Source: Candidatus Bathyarchaeota archaeon
GTDB lineage: Archaea > Thermoproteota > CALKCG01 > B24 > DRYS01
Direction of reading: 5' to 3'
Length of the DNA stretch: 64,000 nucleotides
Assembly (NCBI GenBank): GCA_018396535.1
Contig: JAGTQC010000003.1
Span: forward strand, 64,988-128,987
Shown piece by piece: positions 62,859 through 64,000 of the stretch. Every line of letters begins with the position of its first letter. Position 1 is the first letter of the stretch. Both the position numbers and the translations under genes were made by a program. The notes beneath the pieces were generated by a model. It was not told where the DNA came from, did no database searches, and was given only the letters and a program-made list of their open reading frames with translations.

Positions 62859-64000
62859 TCACCAGTTGAAAGTGGATTTCCAAGCATCCTTCAAACTCCA
62901 TATATCCTCCTCGTATACTCTACCGTTAACCCCATGAATTACAAGCCTCCCCTCTCTCGTAGTATACCCGATCCTCCTATATGGAAGATTATAGAATATC
63001 CTTTCGAAATAATCCTCCATACCCTTCCTAACCTCGACTATAAACCTAGTATTAGATTCCGAGAATAGAATCTTATCATCCCTTACTAAGCCTAGTCTAG
63101 GTACCTCTGATAGCCATACCTCCACTCCTAAGCCTCCTGAGAAACTTGATTCGGCTAACGCTACTGCTAACCCCCCCTCCGAGCAATCATGACAAGATCT
63201 GATACATCCAACATCTATAGCTTCTACGATCCTATCCATGATTAGTTTAGCATTATTCAAATCCACAGATGGTATCACACCGCTATCTATACCCATGATA
63301 GAGTAGTAGTATGATCCACCTAACTCACACCTAGTATATCCCACAACATATACAGGATTTCCAGGCTCCTTAAAATCCATAGTTATAGCCTTCCTTATAT
63401 CCGGTATTATACCTATAGCTGTTATGAGTAGAGTACCCGGTATAGATCTATAACTCCCATCTGGAAGCCTATACTCGTTGTATAGGCTATCCTTACCAGA
63501 TATGAATGGTGTATCGAATGCTTTAGCAGCATCATAGCATCCCTTAACAGCTTCGACTAAAGCTCCGAGTGTCTCCTCCCTCTCAGGATTACCCCAACTG
63601 AAGTTATCTAGGAGAGCTATCCTACGTCCACCTACTGCTACGTTATTCCTTATAGCTTCATCTACAACCGATAAAGCCATCTTATAAGGATACCTACTAT
63701 ACTTAGGGTTAACACCGCATGAAACAACAACACCTATCCAACTATCCTTTAAAGGCTTTAATACGCATGCATCGCTAGGTCCATCTCCATGAATACCAAC
63801 CATAGGTTTAATAACAACCCTAGCCTGTACTTCATGATCATATTGACGGATAACCCATTCCTTACTAGCTACATTTGGATCACTCAATATACGCCTGAGT
63901 ATATCCATAAGATCTGTAGGCATAGGGAAATCCGGATCCCACTCACGAAGCGGATTCCAATAAGCTCTCCTCCTAACCCTTGGTATACCCTTAAAGAGGA
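62859..64000 (-). CDS. purL: FGAM synthase large subunit, C-terminal part, cut by window end
   Basis: The frame stays open to the window edge (upstream codons read RVRRRAYWNPLREW), so the ATG at 63923 is internal and this is the C-terminal half of the small archaeal-type PurL. HGDGPSDACVLKPL, SVVDEAIRNNVAVGG, DNFSWGNPE, FISGKDSLYNEY, HDCSEGGLAVALAESSFSGG and the final IGYTTREGRL match the second PurM-like module. With PurQ and PurS it makes FGAM from FGAR. It leads the run purL-purQ-purE-purC-purM. Confidence 0.94.
   Translation of the reverse strand, partial: LFKGIPRVRRRAYWNPLREWDPDFPMPTDLMDILRRILSDPNVASKEWVIRQYDHEVQARVVIKPMVGIHGDGPSDACVLKPLKDSWIGVVVSCGVNPKYSRYPYKMALSVVDEAIRNNVAVGGRRIALLDNFSWGNPEREETLGALVEAVKGCYDAAKAFDTPFISGKDSLYNEYRLPDGSYRSIPGTLLITAIGIIPDIRKAITMDFKEPGNPVYVVGYTRCELGGSYYYSIMGIDSGVIPSVDLNNAKLIMDRIVEAIDVGCIRSCHDCSEGGLAVALAESSFSGGLGVEVWLSEVPRLGLVRDDKILFSESNTRFIVEVRKGMEDYFERIFYNLPYRRIGYTTREGRLVIHGVNGRVYEEDIWSLKDAWKSTFNW

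Overview
The window reads as chromosome of a thermophilic archaeon of the Thermoproteota (Crenarchaeota) side of the TACK group. The basis is a CdvA/CdvB/CdvC (ESCRT-III type) cell-division operon, ABCE1, an archaeal Kae1, Bud32 and Sua5 t6A set, an aKMT-like lysine methyltransferase, an Ard1-like acetyltransferase, archaeal tRNAs mostly without encoded CCA, TATA-type promoters and frequent TTG/GTG starts. Codons favour ATA, AGA/AGG and CTA, and the tetranucleotide CTAG is strikingly common. A gene closely resembling methylene-H4MPT reductase (Mer) together with an F420H2:NADP oxidoreductase implies coenzyme F420 metabolism, which is not usual for Sulfolobales or Desulfurococcales, so I do not name an order.

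Layout. 0-1 kb: the end of a CDC48-like AAA ATPase and a CAU-anticodon tRNA. 1.3-7.7 kb: a first sugar/cyclitol block with two Gfo/Idh dehydrogenases, an AP2Ec TIM-barrel isomerase, a ThDP enzyme and an Fe-type alcohol dehydrogenase. 7.8-15.6 kb: an AlkP-superfamily phosphodiesterase, an anchored beta-helix protein, tRNA-His, a DUF362 protein coupled to an M24 peptidase homologue, and a small basic protein. 15.7-18.6 kb: tRNA-Ala followed by a CTAG-poor patch holding a broken ATPase-like gene and a secreted phospholipase C-like protein. 18.9-23.5 kb: a cation exchanger and the operon ESCRT-III paralogue-cdvA-cdvB-cdvC.

23.7-32.1 kb: F420H2:NADP oxidoreductase, Lhr helicase, Ard1, pyrE, aspS and mer. 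32.2-36.3 kb: four consecutive genes whose families and order match the Thermotoga maritima inositol pathway (IolG, IolM, IolN, IolO); this is the most coherent metabolic find. 36.4-41.9 kb: transglutaminase-like protein, aspartokinase coupled to an archaeal ornithine cyclodeaminase-type protein, a UroD-family protein, and a DUF2284 pseudogene. 42-45.8 kb: kae1, a winged-helix membrane protein, sua5, aKMT-like and bud32. 45.9-53 kb: a complete Dpp/Opp ABC importer whose two ATPase genes share exact 80-bp and 112-bp tracts. 53-56.4 kb: a sugar isomerase, ABCE1, and just upstream of ABCE1 a 35-residue protein made almost only of Glu and Trp behind a strong Shine-Dalgarno, then a GC-rich, highly paired intergenic element.

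56.4-64 kb: a 2-hydroxyacid dehydrogenase, thiC, a GNAT acetyltransferase, and the purine genes purL(partial)-purQ-purE-purC-purM on the minus strand. All family calls come from reading the translations and from memory of the families; no database search was run.
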